From SFWF01 sp045539095 (GTDB lineage Bacteria > Bacillota > Clostridia > Oscillospirales > Acutalibacteraceae), in the NCBI GenBank assembly GCA_045539095.1, contig JAZQER010000023.1:1-25320 (forward strand): a stretch of DNA of 25,320 nt, given 5' to 3'. Every line of letters starts with the position of its first letter. The stretch's first letter is position 1. Made by a program: the position numbers and the translations under genes. Below the pieces are notes generated by a model, which searched no databases, was not told the origin of the DNA, and saw nothing but the letters and a program-made list of their open reading frames with translations. Below, piece by piece: positions 6,992-14,616 of the stretch.

Positions 6992-8761
6992 ATGTCTGTT
7001 TGTCCGAATTGTAACAAGCAATTTGAAGATGACGCAAAATTTTGCGATGTTTGCGGCACTGCAATCACTGAGGCTTCCAAAGCCGTAGAAACTGTAGAAG
7101 TTGAAGAGATGGAAGCTACCGAAGAGATGGAAGCTACCGAAGAAGTGGAAGCTGCCGAAGAGTCCGAAAAGGTTGATGAGGTTGTGACCGAAGAACAGGC
7201 TGAGATCGAAACAGCTCCAAAGTTTAGTTTACCCAAGCTTCCCATAGCTCTTGATAAAAAGGTGCTCGGTCTGGGTGCGGCGGCGCTTGCGATTATTCTT
7301 GTGCTTGCAATCATAATCTCTACTCTCTTCACAGGTGGAGAAGCCAACTATTCCCTTTATATGAAGGATGGCGAGCTGATGTACTACGGTATGTCGGGCA
7401 AACCTTGGCAGGTTTCCGAGGATATGGAAAATAACGGCTATCTTAATCTTGTGTCAAAAGACGGTGATAAGATATTCTTCCAGCAGGACGGAGATCTTTA
7501 TTACCGTAATGTGAACTCTAAGAAAGAGGCTGAAAAACTCGGTACGGATACAGATTCTTATATGATAACAGAAGACGGCAAGCGCGTTCTTTTCTCTACC
7601 GAGGACGGCGACCTGTATATCCACAATTTAAAAGAAAGAACCAAAATAGATTCTGAAGTTTTAAATCTTGTCGGATATTCCGAGGATCTTAAAAAGGTCA
7701 TTTATCTTAAGGACGGCGGCGAGTCTGAGAACGGCGACACCGAGTACGATCTTTATATGTACAGTGGCAAGGAGCCGACAAAGCTTGAATCAGGCGTTTC
7801 CAGCGTCAAAGCTAAAAAGGACCTTTCTGTTGTTTACTATTTAAAAAATGACGACCTTTATTCCAAAAAGGGCACTAAGGAATGCAAGAAGATAGCCGAT
7901 GATGTTTCACACATTATGGTAACATATGATAACGGAGATATCTATTATACAAAAAGTGAAGAGGTAGAGGAAGACGGTTGGACCGATACAAAACAAACCA
8001 TCTACTACTACAACGGTAAAAAATCGACTGTTGTTGCTGATGATATCTATTCTACCATCACGGGTAGCACTGAAACTCCTATAATAGTTTACAGTTTAGA
8101 CAAAACAGATGACGATGACGATGAGCAGACTCTTGAATATTATGTTGCTATAGAGGATAAATCTACCGTTATCAACGAAGGTCGTAATTTCGTTGTTGTC
8201 CCCGACGGAAAAGCCCTTTATTACTTTGAGCCCTCAAAGGACAACGAGGACGATGACAGTGCTGCAAGCGATCTTTACAAGATAAAGATATCCGGTAAAA
8301 AGGTTGGCAAAGCAGAGAAGTACGACACCGATGTCAGCATAGAACTAGGTGTCAAAGTGGCTGACGACGGTACCGTTTTGTACTTCAAGGATCACAAGGA
8401 TAACGAGGCCACCCTCTATAAAGATAAAAAGGAAATAGAAAGTGATGTTTACGCTTCAAGTGTAAATTATTCCGAGGCTTCGGGAACTGTGGCGTATTAT
8501 ATCGACTATAAGTCCGACGATGGCAGTGGAACCCTTTCGTTCAGCAAAAACGGTAAAAAGCCTGTGAAGGTTTCCGAGGACGTTTATCGCTTCCAGTTCA
8601 CTCCCGACGGACAGCTAATGTACCTTAAGGACATAAGTGAAAAGAGTGGCGAGGGAGATCTGTACCTCAATAAGCTCAGTAAAAACTCCAAGAAGGTAGA
8701 TGAAGACGTAAGCACTCTTCTAACTGTATTTTCTTGGGAGTTTATACAGAAATATCGTTAA
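6992..8761 (+). CDS. Zinc-ribbon, single-pass membrane protein with repeat-containing ectodomain (paralogue 2)
   Basis: This 589-aa protein has the same plan as its upstream neighbour: a zinc ribbon with C4, C7, C18 and C21, an acidic linker (about 30-76), one membrane helix (about 91-113) and a large extracellular part. Ectodomain blocks align directly with paralogue 1, for example YSLYMKDGELMYYGMSGKPW near the start and a shared FQFTPDGQ segment near the C-terminus. The ectodomain is strongly acidic (runs of D and E) and rich in YY and DG turns, consistent with a beta-propeller-like repeat fold. The linker carries three copies of an 18-bp repeat. AGGAGG at 6979-6984 supports the start. The 196-bp gap with promoter-like elements means it may be expressed separately from paralogue 1. 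The function is not recognised. Confidence 0.8.
   Translation: MSVCPNCNKQFEDDAKFCDVCGTAITEASKAVETVEVEEMEATEEMEATEEVEAAEESEKVDEVVTEEQAEIETAPKFSLPKLPIALDKKVLGLGAAALAIILVLAIIISTLFTGGEANYSLYMKDGELMYYGMSGKPWQVSEDMENNGYLNLVSKDGDKIFFQQDGDLYYRNVNSKKEAEKLGTDTDSYMITEDGKRVLFSTEDGDLYIHNLKERTKIDSEVLNLVGYSEDLKKVIYLKDGGESENGDTEYDLYMYSGKEPTKLESGVSSVKAKKDLSVVYYLKNDDLYSKKGTKECKKIADDVSHIMVTYDNGDIYYTKSEEVEEDGWTDTKQTIYYYNGKKSTVVADDIYSTITGSTETPIIVYSLDKTDDDDDEQTLEYYVAIEDKSTVINEGRNFVVVPDGKALYYFEPSKDNEDDDSAASDLYKIKISGKKVGKAEKYDTDVSIELGVKVADDGTVLYFKDHKDNEATLYKDKKEIESDVYASSVNYSEASGTVAYYIDYKSDDGSGTLSFSKNGKKPVKVSEDVYRFQFTPDGQLMYLKDISEKSGEGDLYLNKLSKNSKKVDEDVSTLLTVFSWEFIQKYR
7103..7156 (+). repeat. Three 18-bp tandem repeats in the linker of paralogue 2
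   Basis: GAAGAGATGGAAGCTACC occurs exactly at 7103-7120 and 7121-7138, followed by a degenerate copy at 7139-7156. They encode EEMEAT, EEMEAT and EEVEAA in frame, so copy-number changes would alter linker length without a frameshift. Confidence 0.85.
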
Positions 8762-8782
8762 TTAATGCTTTTTAAAAAAGAC

Positions 8783-8811
8783 TTGCATTTCCTTTTGAAA
8801 AATGTTAATAT
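8783..8811 (+). promoter_or_regulatory. Extended -10 promoter of the pheST T-box operon
   Basis: TTGCAT (8783-8788) and TAATAT (8806-8811) have a 17-bp spacer, and a TG at 8803-8804 makes the -10 of extended type. Transcription would start near 8818, just before the T-box stem I sequence. Confidence 0.65.
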
Positions 8812-8820
8812 AACCTTGTT

Positions 8821-9070
8821 CAAATGCTATGACGAAGAAAAGTAGTCGAAACAGTTTGTCCAAAGAGAGCGGCGCCGAGGCTGAAAGCGCTGCGTCAAAG
8901 GTTTCAACGAAGTTCCCTTCTGAGCAGCGAGGCTGAAATTTTAGTAGGCTTCGACGGCAGACACCGTTATAAGTCAAAAGAGTGTTGGCTCTAGTCCAAA
9001 ATCGTGGTGGTACCGCGGAGTTTTGTTTATCAAGGCTTCGTCCTCGAGAAAAGAGGACGAAGCCTTTTTT
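8821..9070 (+). promoter_or_regulatory. T-box leader (tRNA-Phe-sensing riboswitch) of pheST
   Basis: The diagnostic T-box sequence GTGGTACCGCGG (9007-9018) precedes an intrinsic terminator (9032-9070). Stem I starts with GACGAAGA and AGTA (8831-8844), the 5' side of the loop-E/specifier region. The 3' side carries GAA (8909-8911) followed by a TTC triplet (8913-8915), which I take as the Phe specifier; GAAG (8834-8837) can pair with CTTC (8917-8920) below it. Uncharged tRNA-Phe would pair with the specifier and, through its NCCA end, with the UGGU bulge, favouring the antiterminator and expression of the downstream genes. The pheST genes make the Phe assignment very likely. Unusually, an S23-family gene lies between this leader and pheS. 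Confidence 0.93.
9032..9070 (+). terminator. T-box-controlled intrinsic terminator
   Basis: The 14-bp stem AAGGCTTCGTCCTC (9032-9045) pairs with GAGGACGAAGCCTT (9053-9066), followed by a T tract ending at 9070. The antiterminator around 9004-9018 competes with formation of this stem. Confidence 0.92.
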
Positions 9071-9071
9071 A

Positions 9072-9099
9072 ATGCAAAGCGCAAAGCGCAAAATGCAAA
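9072..9099 (+). repeat. Left heptad array of the S23 cassette
   Basis: Four consecutive 7-nt units occur in the order ATGCAAA, GCGCAAA, GCGCAAA, ATGCAAA. The array begins two bases after the T-box terminator U-tract. Confidence 0.85.
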
Positions 9100-9143
9100 A
9101 TTTCGGTGTTCCCTTCGGGAACGAATATAAAAGAGGAGCTTAG

Positions 9144-9491
9144 ATGAGCGATAACGTTATAGAAAACAAAAGTTTTGATTTTGCTATAAGAGTTGTAAAT
9201 TTATATAAACATCTTTCTGTTGAAAAGAAAGAGCTCATTCTCTCCAAGCAGTTGCTCAGAAGCGGTACAAGTATAGGAGCTAATGTAGCAGAGGGAGAGC
9301 GAGCTCAATCAAAAGCAGACTTTTATGCAAAAATGAGCGTAGTTTTAAAAGAAGCAAACGAAACAGAATATTGGTTGCGTTTACTATATAAAACTGAATA
9401 TTTAACTAAAAATCAGTTCGACAGTATTCATTCGGACGTTAAGGAAATAATTGCCATTTTGATGTCAATTTGTAAAACAGCACAAGCTTAA
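9144..9491 (+). CDS. Four-helix-bundle protein, S23 / 23S rRNA intervening-sequence protein family
   Basis: This 115-aa protein has the S23 signature: an N-terminal helix with FDFAIRVVNLYKHL, then LLRSGTSIGANVAEGERAQSK, then DFYAKMSVVLKEANETEYWL and a C-terminal helix. Length and motif order match the family (TIGR02436-type), whose members were first found inside intervening sequences of 23S rRNA genes and are structurally related to Avd of diversity-generating retroelements. They are thought to bind nucleic acid; the biochemical role is unknown. AGAGGAG (9131-9137) sits before the ATG. By eye the gene is richer in A and T than pheS and differs in codon use, which suggests separate origin. 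It lies inside the pheST leader, so its expression should follow tRNA-Phe charging unless it has its own promoter. No reverse transcriptase or variable repeat is visible here. Confidence 0.93.
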   Translation: MSDNVIENKSFDFAIRVVNLYKHLSVEKKELILSKQLLRSGTSIGANVAEGERAQSKADFYAKMSVVLKEANETEYWLRLLYKTEYLTKNQFDSIHSDVKEIIAILMSICKTAQA

Positions 9492-9534
9492 TCCTTTCGT
9501 ATCGTAATTACATGTGACACAGTCACACGTTAAT

Positions 9535-9562
9535 TTTGCGCTTTGCGCTTTGCATTTTGCAT
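9535..9562 (-). repeat. Right heptad array of the S23 cassette
   Basis: Read on the minus strand, four consecutive 7-nt units occur in the order ATGCAAA, ATGCAAA, GCGCAAA, GCGCAAA. It is the inverted partner of the array at 9072-9099, but the unit order differs, so the two arms are related and not simple copies. Confidence 0.85.
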
Positions 9563-9589
9563 TTAATTTAAAACCGGAGGTTTAAAATT

Positions 9590-10609
9590 ATGAAAACTCA
9601 GCTCGAACAGATAAGAGCGGCAGCACTTGCTGCAATCGCAGTGGCTACAGACGGCAAGGCCGTCGAGGAGCTTCGCGTAAAATATCTTGGTAAAAAGGGT
9701 GAGATTACCGCTATTCTGAAGCAGATGGGATCTCTCTCCCCTGAGGAGCGTCCCATTATGGGTCAGCTTGCAAACGAGGTCAGAGCAGACATCGAGGCTG
9801 CTATTGCCGAGGCTGCAGAAAAGATGAAGTCAGCAGCTCTCGAGGCACAGCTTAAAGCCGAGACTCTCGATATCACTATGCCAGCAAAGAAAAAGGCTGT
9901 AGGTTCTTTACATCCCATAAACCGTGTTGCAAACGACCTTATCGACATTTTCCAGTCGATGGGCTTTGACGTTGTTGACGGACCCGAGGTTGAAACCGAT
10001 TATTACAACTTTGAGGCGCTGAATGTTCCCGCCGACCACCCCGCACGCGATATGCAGGATACCTTCTTCTTAAATCCCTCTCTTCTTCTCCGTTCGCAGA
10101 CCTCTGCAACACAGATAAGAACTATGGAAAACCGCCAGCCGCCTATTAAAATGGTTTGCCCCGGTCGTGTTTTCCGCGCAGACGAGGTTGACGCAACACA
10201 CTCTCCCGTTTTCCACCAGATGGAGGGTCTTGTTGTAGATAAGGGTATCACAATGTGCGACCTCAAAGGTGTCCTTGAGCAGTTTGCTCATGAGATTTAC
10301 GGACCTGAGACAAAGGTTAAGTTCCGTCCCTCCTTCTTCCCCTTCACAGAGCCCGCGGTTGAGGTTGACGTTTCCTGCTCGGAGTGCGGCGGCAAGGGCT
10401 GCCGAGTATGTAAGGGCAGCGGTTGGATTGAGATTCTCGGTGCCGGTATGGTACACCCGAACGTGCTCCGCGGCTGCGGAATCGACCCCGAGATTTATTC
10501 TGGCTTCGCATTCGGTGTAGGTATTGACCGTCTTGCAATCACACGCTATAAGATAAGCGACATTCGTTTGCTTTTCGAAAACGACGTCCGCTTCCTTGAA
10601 CAGTTTTAA
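9590..10609 (+). CDS. pheS: Phenylalanine--tRNA ligase alpha subunit
   Basis: The 339-aa product is the catalytic alpha subunit of the (alpha-beta)2 class II enzyme that charges tRNA-Phe in the cytoplasm. An N-terminal coiled coil (about 1-90) precedes the catalytic core. Motif 2 is around FRADEVDATHSPVFHQMEG (196-213) and motif 3 is GFAFGVGIDRLAITRYKISD (305-324). A CxxC-x4-CxxC cluster (C263, C266, C271, C274) is present, as in other Firmicutes PheS, and is a probable zinc knuckle. GGAGG at 9576-9580 sets the start. pheT follows 18 bp later. Expression is under the T-box at 8821-9070, but here the leader is interrupted by the S23 cassette. Confidence 0.98.
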   Translation: MKTQLEQIRAAALAAIAVATDGKAVEELRVKYLGKKGEITAILKQMGSLSPEERPIMGQLANEVRADIEAAIAEAAEKMKSAALEAQLKAETLDITMPAKKKAVGSLHPINRVANDLIDIFQSMGFDVVDGPEVETDYYNFEALNVPADHPARDMQDTFFLNPSLLLRSQTSATQIRTMENRQPPIKMVCPGRVFRADEVDATHSPVFHQMEGLVVDKGITMCDLKGVLEQFAHEIYGPETKVKFRPSFFPFTEPAVEVDVSCSECGGKGCRVCKGSGWIEILGAGMVHPNVLRGCGIDPEIYSGFAFGVGIDRLAITRYKISDIRLLFENDVRFLEQF

Positions 10610-10627
10610 GAAAGGGGGATAAAAGTA

Positions 10628-13015
10628 ATGAAAATTTCACTTAATCAGTTAAAAACCTATGTAGATATTGACGTATCTGTTACCGAGCTTTGTGATAAAA
10701 TGGTAATGGCAGGCTTCGAGGTTGAGGAGTGCATTAACCTTGCAGACACCTGTAAAAATGTTGTTGCCGCTCGTATTTTATCCCTCGCACCCCATGAAAA
10801 CTCTGACCATCTGCAGATTTGTCAGATGGATATCGGTACGGGCGAGCCTGTTCAGATTGTAACAGGCGCCGATAACGTATTCGAGGGTGCGCTTGTTCCT
10901 GCCGCACTTGATAACTCTGACCTTCCAAACGGAATGCACATTAAAAAGGGTAAGCTTCGTGGAGTAGAGTCTAACGGTATGCTCTGCTCGGGCGAGGAAT
11001 TAAACCTCAAAGAGAGCGACTACCCCGGTGCAGAGGTTTACGGAATCCTTATTTTAAAGGACGAGTACCCCGTCGGTACCGATATGAGAGATATTCTCGG
11101 TCTTAACGATTATGTCATCGACTTCAAAATCACCGCTAACCGTCCCGACTGCAACTGCGTACTGGGCGTTGCAAAGGAGATAAGCGTTGTTCTCAAAAAG
11201 CCCTTTAATCCCCCAAAACCTCAGTATGAAACTGTCGGCGGAGATATAAACGACTATGTATCGGTTGAAGTTCGAAATTTCGACATCTGCCCCCGTTATA
11301 TCAGCCGTGCTGTAAAGAATCTTCGCATTAAGGAATCTCCCGATTGGATGAAGAGAGCGCTCAAGGCTTCGGGTATGCGCCCCATCAATAATATCGTTGA
11401 TATTACAAACTTTGTAATGCTTGAAACGGGTCAGCCGATGCATGCTTTCGACCGCAGAGATATCAAGGACTCAAAAATTGTTGTCCGTAATGCTTATGAC
11501 GGCGAAAAGCTCGTAACACTTGATGAAAAGGAGCACACTCTCACCTCAGATATGCTCGTTATTGCCGACAGTGAAAATGCAACCGGCCTTGCAGGAATTA
11601 TGGGTGGCTTAAACTCAGAAATCAAGGAGGATACAACCGAGCTTCTCTTTGAGTCGGCAAAGTTCCGCCGCGACTCTATTAGAAAAACAGGTCGCGCTCT
11701 CGGTATCCGTACCGAATCTAGCGGACGCTTTGAAAAAGGTATCGACATCAACAACACAGAATATGCTATGGAACGCGCATTACAGCTCATATACGAGCTT
11801 GACGCAGGTGATATCGTTGACGGTGTAATTGACCTGAACCGCGGTCTTCCCGAGGACAGAATTATTGAGACTACCGTAGAGGGCATTACCTCTCTTCTCG
11901 GTGTTGACGTACCGAAGGACACTATTGTTGAGATACTCAACCGCCTTGAGCTTCCCTGCGTAGCAGATGGTGATAAGCTCACCGTCCGCGTGCCCTCTAT
12001 CCGTGACGATGTTGAGGGCAGAGCTGACCTTGCTGAAGAGGTTATGAGAATTTACGGTTATGACCACATTGTGGGCACTCCTATGCGCGGCGTTTTGACC
12101 CGTGGCCGCAAGACCGAGGGCAGAATTAAGGACGATATAGTTAAATCAGCTATGATTTCTGCAGGCGCCCGTGAGATTGCGACCTATTCATTTATTGCAA
12201 GTAAAGCCATTGATAATCTTCTTCTCGCAGATGATGACGAGAGAAGACAGGCTGTAAAGATTCTCAACCCCCTCGGTGACGAATATTCAACAATGAGAAC
12301 TCAGCTTACTACAAATATGCTGACCGTGCTTTCTACAAACTATAACCGCAAGAACGAGGATGTTCGTCTCTTTGAGATAAGCCGCCGCTTCCAACCGAAG
12401 GCTTTGCCCCTCGTTGAAGCACCCGACGAGCTTTCGACCCTTTCTATCGGCTGCTACGGAAAAGACGAGGACTTCTTCACAATGAAGGGTATGCTCGAAC
12501 AGATAGCCGACGCTATGGGCGTTACCTTCACTTACGAGAGAAGCGCTGAGCCTTATCTCCACCCCGGCCGTCAGGCTACCGCCCTTATGAACGGTGAGGC
12601 TGTTGCAGTCTTCGGTGAGGTTCACCCCACAGTTGCCGCGAAGTATGATATCGACTGTAAGGCTTACGTTGCCGAGGTTAAACTTGACGTGATTTATGCC
12701 GCAGAGGTTAAACCCACCGTCTATAAGGCTCTGCCGAAATTCCCTGCTGTCACACGCGACTTTGCGCTTCTTTGCGATATAGACCTTCCTGTAGGCGTTA
12801 TGATGGACACTATCCGCGCCGCCGCAGGAAAAATATGCGAAAAGGTCGAGCTTTTTGATGTTTATATCGGCTCTCAGATACCCGAAGGCAAGAAGAGTGT
12901 TGCCTTCTCGGTGGCACTTCGTTCGATGGACGGAACCCTTTCGGATGAGCAAATCGATGGCGCAACAAAAAAAATTATTAAAAAACTTACTGAAATCGGG
13001 GCAAATTTAAGATAA
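10628..13015 (+). CDS. pheT: Phenylalanine--tRNA ligase beta subunit
   Basis: The 795-aa product has the full domain series: an N-terminal segment, an EMAP/OB-fold tRNA-binding domain (about 43-153, including ENSDHLQICQMDIG), B3/B4 editing domain (about 210-385, with RPINNIVDITNFVMLETGQP), B5 domain (about 405-475), the catalytic-like core with a LNPLGDEYSTMRTQL segment, and a C-terminal FDX-ACB anticodon-binding domain (about 700-795) beginning near LPKFPAVTRDFALL. The length is normal for a bacterial PheT. It contributes tRNA binding and hydrolysis of misacylated Tyr-tRNA-Phe. GGGGG sits 9-13 bases before the ATG. It is co-transcribed with pheS; no hairpin terminator is visible after it. 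Confidence 0.98.
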   Translation: MKISLNQLKTYVDIDVSVTELCDKMVMAGFEVEECINLADTCKNVVAARILSLAPHENSDHLQICQMDIGTGEPVQIVTGADNVFEGALVPAALDNSDLPNGMHIKKGKLRGVESNGMLCSGEELNLKESDYPGAEVYGILILKDEYPVGTDMRDILGLNDYVIDFKITANRPDCNCVLGVAKEISVVLKKPFNPPKPQYETVGGDINDYVSVEVRNFDICPRYISRAVKNLRIKESPDWMKRALKASGMRPINNIVDITNFVMLETGQPMHAFDRRDIKDSKIVVRNAYDGEKLVTLDEKEHTLTSDMLVIADSENATGLAGIMGGLNSEIKEDTTELLFESAKFRRDSIRKTGRALGIRTESSGRFEKGIDINNTEYAMERALQLIYELDAGDIVDGVIDLNRGLPEDRIIETTVEGITSLLGVDVPKDTIVEILNRLELPCVADGDKLTVRVPSIRDDVEGRADLAEEVMRIYGYDHIVGTPMRGVLTRGRKTEGRIKDDIVKSAMISAGAREIATYSFIASKAIDNLLLADDDERRQAVKILNPLGDEYSTMRTQLTTNMLTVLSTNYNRKNEDVRLFEISRRFQPKALPLVEAPDELSTLSIGCYGKDEDFFTMKGMLEQIADAMGVTFTYERSAEPYLHPGRQATALMNGEAVAVFGEVHPTVAAKYDIDCKAYVAEVKLDVIYAAEVKPTVYKALPKFPAVTRDFALLCDIDLPVGVMMDTIRAAAGKICEKVELFDVYIGSQIPEGKKSVAFSVALRSMDGTLSDEQIDGATKKIIKKLTEIGANLR

Positions 13016-13029
13016 TTTACATTTTATGC

Positions 13030-13058
13030 TTGTATTATTCATAAATATAAGATAAAAT
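13030..13058 (+). promoter_or_regulatory. Candidate promoter of ireB
   Basis: TTGTAT (13030-13035), a 17-bp spacer and TAAAAT (13053-13058) lie in the short gap after pheT, 35 bp before the ireB start. Confidence 0.5.
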
Positions 13059-13093
13059 AAAATAGTACACTAATTCGGAAAAGAGGCATGACA

Positions 13094-13339
13094 ATGCTTG
13101 ACAGAACTCAAACATTTTCACTCGGTACAGATCAGGAGCAGGAGATAAGAAATATTCTGCTCACGGTCTATGACGCTCTGAAAGAAAAGGGGTACAACCC
13201 CATCAATCAGATTGTCGGTTATATCCTCTCGGAAGACCCTACCTATATCACAACCCACAACAACGCGAGAAATTTGATCCGCCGTGTTGACCGTGATACC
13301 CTTCTTCAGAATTTGGTGAAATATTATTTGACCCACTAA
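13094..13339 (+). CDS. ireB: IreB family regulatory phosphoprotein (UPF0297)
   Basis: The 81-aa product has the highly conserved family core GYNPINQIVGYILSEDPTYI followed by THNNARNLIRRVDRDTLLQNLVKYYL. IreB of Enterococcus is phosphorylated by the kinase IreK and negatively regulates intrinsic cephalosporin resistance; in other Firmicutes the small protein usually sits beside ruvX. Here it is alone between pheT and the YhaM-like gene. I choose the ATG at 13094 because AAGAGG (13081-13086) is 7 bp upstream. The ATG at 13088 is in frame but only one base after that site, so it is a less likely start. A clear terminator follows eight bases after the stop codon. Confidence 0.93.
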   Translation: MLDRTQTFSLGTDQEQEIRNILLTVYDALKEKGYNPINQIVGYILSEDPTYITTHNNARNLIRRVDRDTLLQNLVKYYLTH

Positions 13340-13346
13340 TAACCTT

Positions 13347-13379
13347 GCGGATCGGACAAAAGGTCCGGTCCGCTTTCTT
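13347..13379 (+). terminator. Rho-independent terminator after ireB
   Basis: An 11-bp stem (13347-13357 with 13363-13373, one G-U pair) with loop AAAAG is followed by TTTCTT. Confidence 0.85.
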
Positions 13380-13401
13380 AAAATTTTATTGAGGTGAATT
13401 T

Positions 13402-14373
13402 ATGAATTTTACACCAGCAGGCCCTAACGGACTCGTTGATTGTTTTTTGCTTGTAAAATCAGCCGATAAGAAAACCTCGTCCAAAGGCGACACCTATCTT
13501 GATATGATGCTCGCGGATAAAAGCGGTGAGATAAACGCAAAGCTTTGGAGTTATATTCCCGCCGTTCACGGCGAATATAAGTCGGGAGATATTGTAAAAT
13601 TGCGCGGTACGGTGAGCCAATATAACGGCAACCCACAGCTTAGAATTGAAAAAATCAGAATGGCATTTCCCGAGGACGGCGTTGACCCGTCAGATTTTGT
13701 TAAGTCAAGCGAATATACGGGCGAGCAGATGTTCAACGAGCTTTACAGTAAGGCAAACGCCTTTAAAGACACTGACCTTCGCAGCATAGTAACCTCGCTT
13801 ATGACCGAGTACAAGGAAAAGTTGCTTTTCTGGCCTGCGGCATACAGACTCCATCACGCTATCCGCGGCGGACTTCTTATGCATACCCTCTCAATAGTAA
13901 GACTTTGTGAAGGTGTTTGCGAAATATACCCCTTTGTCGACCGCGAGCTTCTTCTTTCAGGCGCAATTCTTCACGATATTGCGAAAACTATGGAATATGA
14001 AATATCCTCGGCCGGGGTTGCAACGGGCTATTCGGTAAAGGGCAACCTCATCGGCCATCTTGCAGAAGGAGCTATGCTAATTGGCAAAACAGCCGAAAAG
14101 CTTGACATCACCTCTGAAGCAGTCACTCTTTTACAACATATGGTGCTCTCTCACCACGGTGAGCCTGAGTTCGGCGCGGCTATGAGACCCATGTTTATCG
14201 AGGCCGAGCTTCTCTCAGAGCTTGATATGTTGGATGCCCGTATGTACGAAATGCGAGAAGCCACTTCTGACACCGCAAAGGGCGAATTCTCAGGCAGAAT
14301 GTGGTCGATGGATAACCGAAAGCTTTATAATCACGGCCGTGACGATATGGAAAAAACAGTTAAACTGTTTTAA
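13402..14373 (+). CDS. YhaM-like 3'-5' exoribonuclease (OB fold + HD domain)
   Basis: The 323-aa protein joins an N-terminal OB-fold nucleic-acid-binding domain (about 10-90, with GEINAKLWSYIP and GDIVKLRGTVSQYNGNPQLRI) to an HD phosphohydrolase domain. Metal ligands visible are H152 and H161 in LHHAIRGGLLMHT and the H191-D192 pair in LSGAILHDIAK; a later LSHHGEPEFG supplies further histidines. This order and length match YhaM of Bacillus subtilis and CBF1 of Staphylococcus, Mn2+-dependent exonucleases that trim RNA 3' ends. GAGGTG (13391-13396) sets the start. It is the first gene of a co-directional RNA-metabolism group (trmK, rqcH downstream). I see no separate promoter after the ireB terminator, so read-through or a weak promoter must drive it. 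Confidence 0.9.
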   Translation: MNFTPAGPNGLVDCFLLVKSADKKTSSKGDTYLDMMLADKSGEINAKLWSYIPAVHGEYKSGDIVKLRGTVSQYNGNPQLRIEKIRMAFPEDGVDPSDFVKSSEYTGEQMFNELYSKANAFKDTDLRSIVTSLMTEYKEKLLFWPAAYRLHHAIRGGLLMHTLSIVRLCEGVCEIYPFVDRELLLSGAILHDIAKTMEYEISSAGVATGYSVKGNLIGHLAEGAMLIGKTAEKLDITSEAVTLLQHMVLSHHGEPEFGAAMRPMFIEAELLSELDMLDARMYEMREATSDTAKGEFSGRMWSMDNRKLYNHGRDDMEKTVKLF

Positions 14374-14406
14374 TAAATTTATATTTTTCTGAAAGGATTG
14401 ATAATA

Positions 14407-14616
14407 ATGGCAGATATTAAAATAACTAAGGATATGTGTATAGGCGATGTACTAGATATGGATATTGGATGCGCTGAATATTTCTTTGAGATAGGTATGC
14501 ACTGTCTCGGCTGTCCCGCGTCCCGCGGAGAATCGATTGAGGCGGCTTGTGAGGTTCACGGCACCGATGCCGACGCTCTTCTTGATAAGCTAAACGCCTA
14601 TTTTGCAAACAAATAA
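14407..14616 (+). CDS. DUF1858 hybrid-cluster-associated redox-disulfide protein
   Basis: The 69-aa protein begins MADIKITKDMCIGDVLDMDI and has a CLGC motif within MHCLGCPASRGESIEAAC. This matches the DUF1858 / TIGR03980 family of small proteins often found with hybrid cluster protein (prismane), where the CxxC is presumed redox-active. The ATG at 14407 is chosen because AAAGGA (14392-14397) lies 9 bp upstream; an in-frame TTG at 14398 is too close to that site. Its stop codon overlaps the trmK start by one base (TAATG), so the two are translationally coupled. No hybrid cluster gene is in the window, so the partner is unknown. Confidence 0.9.
   Translation: MADIKITKDMCIGDVLDMDIGCAEYFFEIGMHCLGCPASRGESIEAACEVHGTDADALLDKLNAYFANK

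Larger units (their letters stand above)
9072..9562 (+). mobile_element. IVS-like cassette: S23-family gene between inverted heptad arrays
   Basis: Two inverted 28-bp arrays (9072-9099 and 9535-9562) bracket the four-helix-bundle gene. The longest exact match between the arms is 24 bp (9071-9094 with 9533-9556). Just inside each arm is a short hairpin: GTTCCC-TTC-GGGAAC (9108-9122) on the left and TGTGAC-ACA-GTCACA (9513-9527) on the right. The cassette fits exactly between the last T of the T-box terminator (9070) and the pheS ribosome binding site (9576). TTTAAT occurs at both outer edges (9068-9073 and 9562-9567) but is too AT-rich to count as proof of a target duplication. The layout matches intervening sequences of 23S rRNA genes, where an S23 gene is held in a long stem. 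That it was inserted is inference. Confidence 0.5.

Noticed and set aside
8762..9091. A 109-aa minus-strand reading frame
   Set aside because: It covers the T-box leader and its terminator and has no ribosome binding site; it is a by-product of the RNA element.
9072..9562. A CRISPR array or diversity-generating retroelement
   Set aside because: The short 7-nt units have no unique spacers between them, and no cas gene, reverse transcriptase or template/variable repeat pair is present, although S23 proteins resemble Avd.
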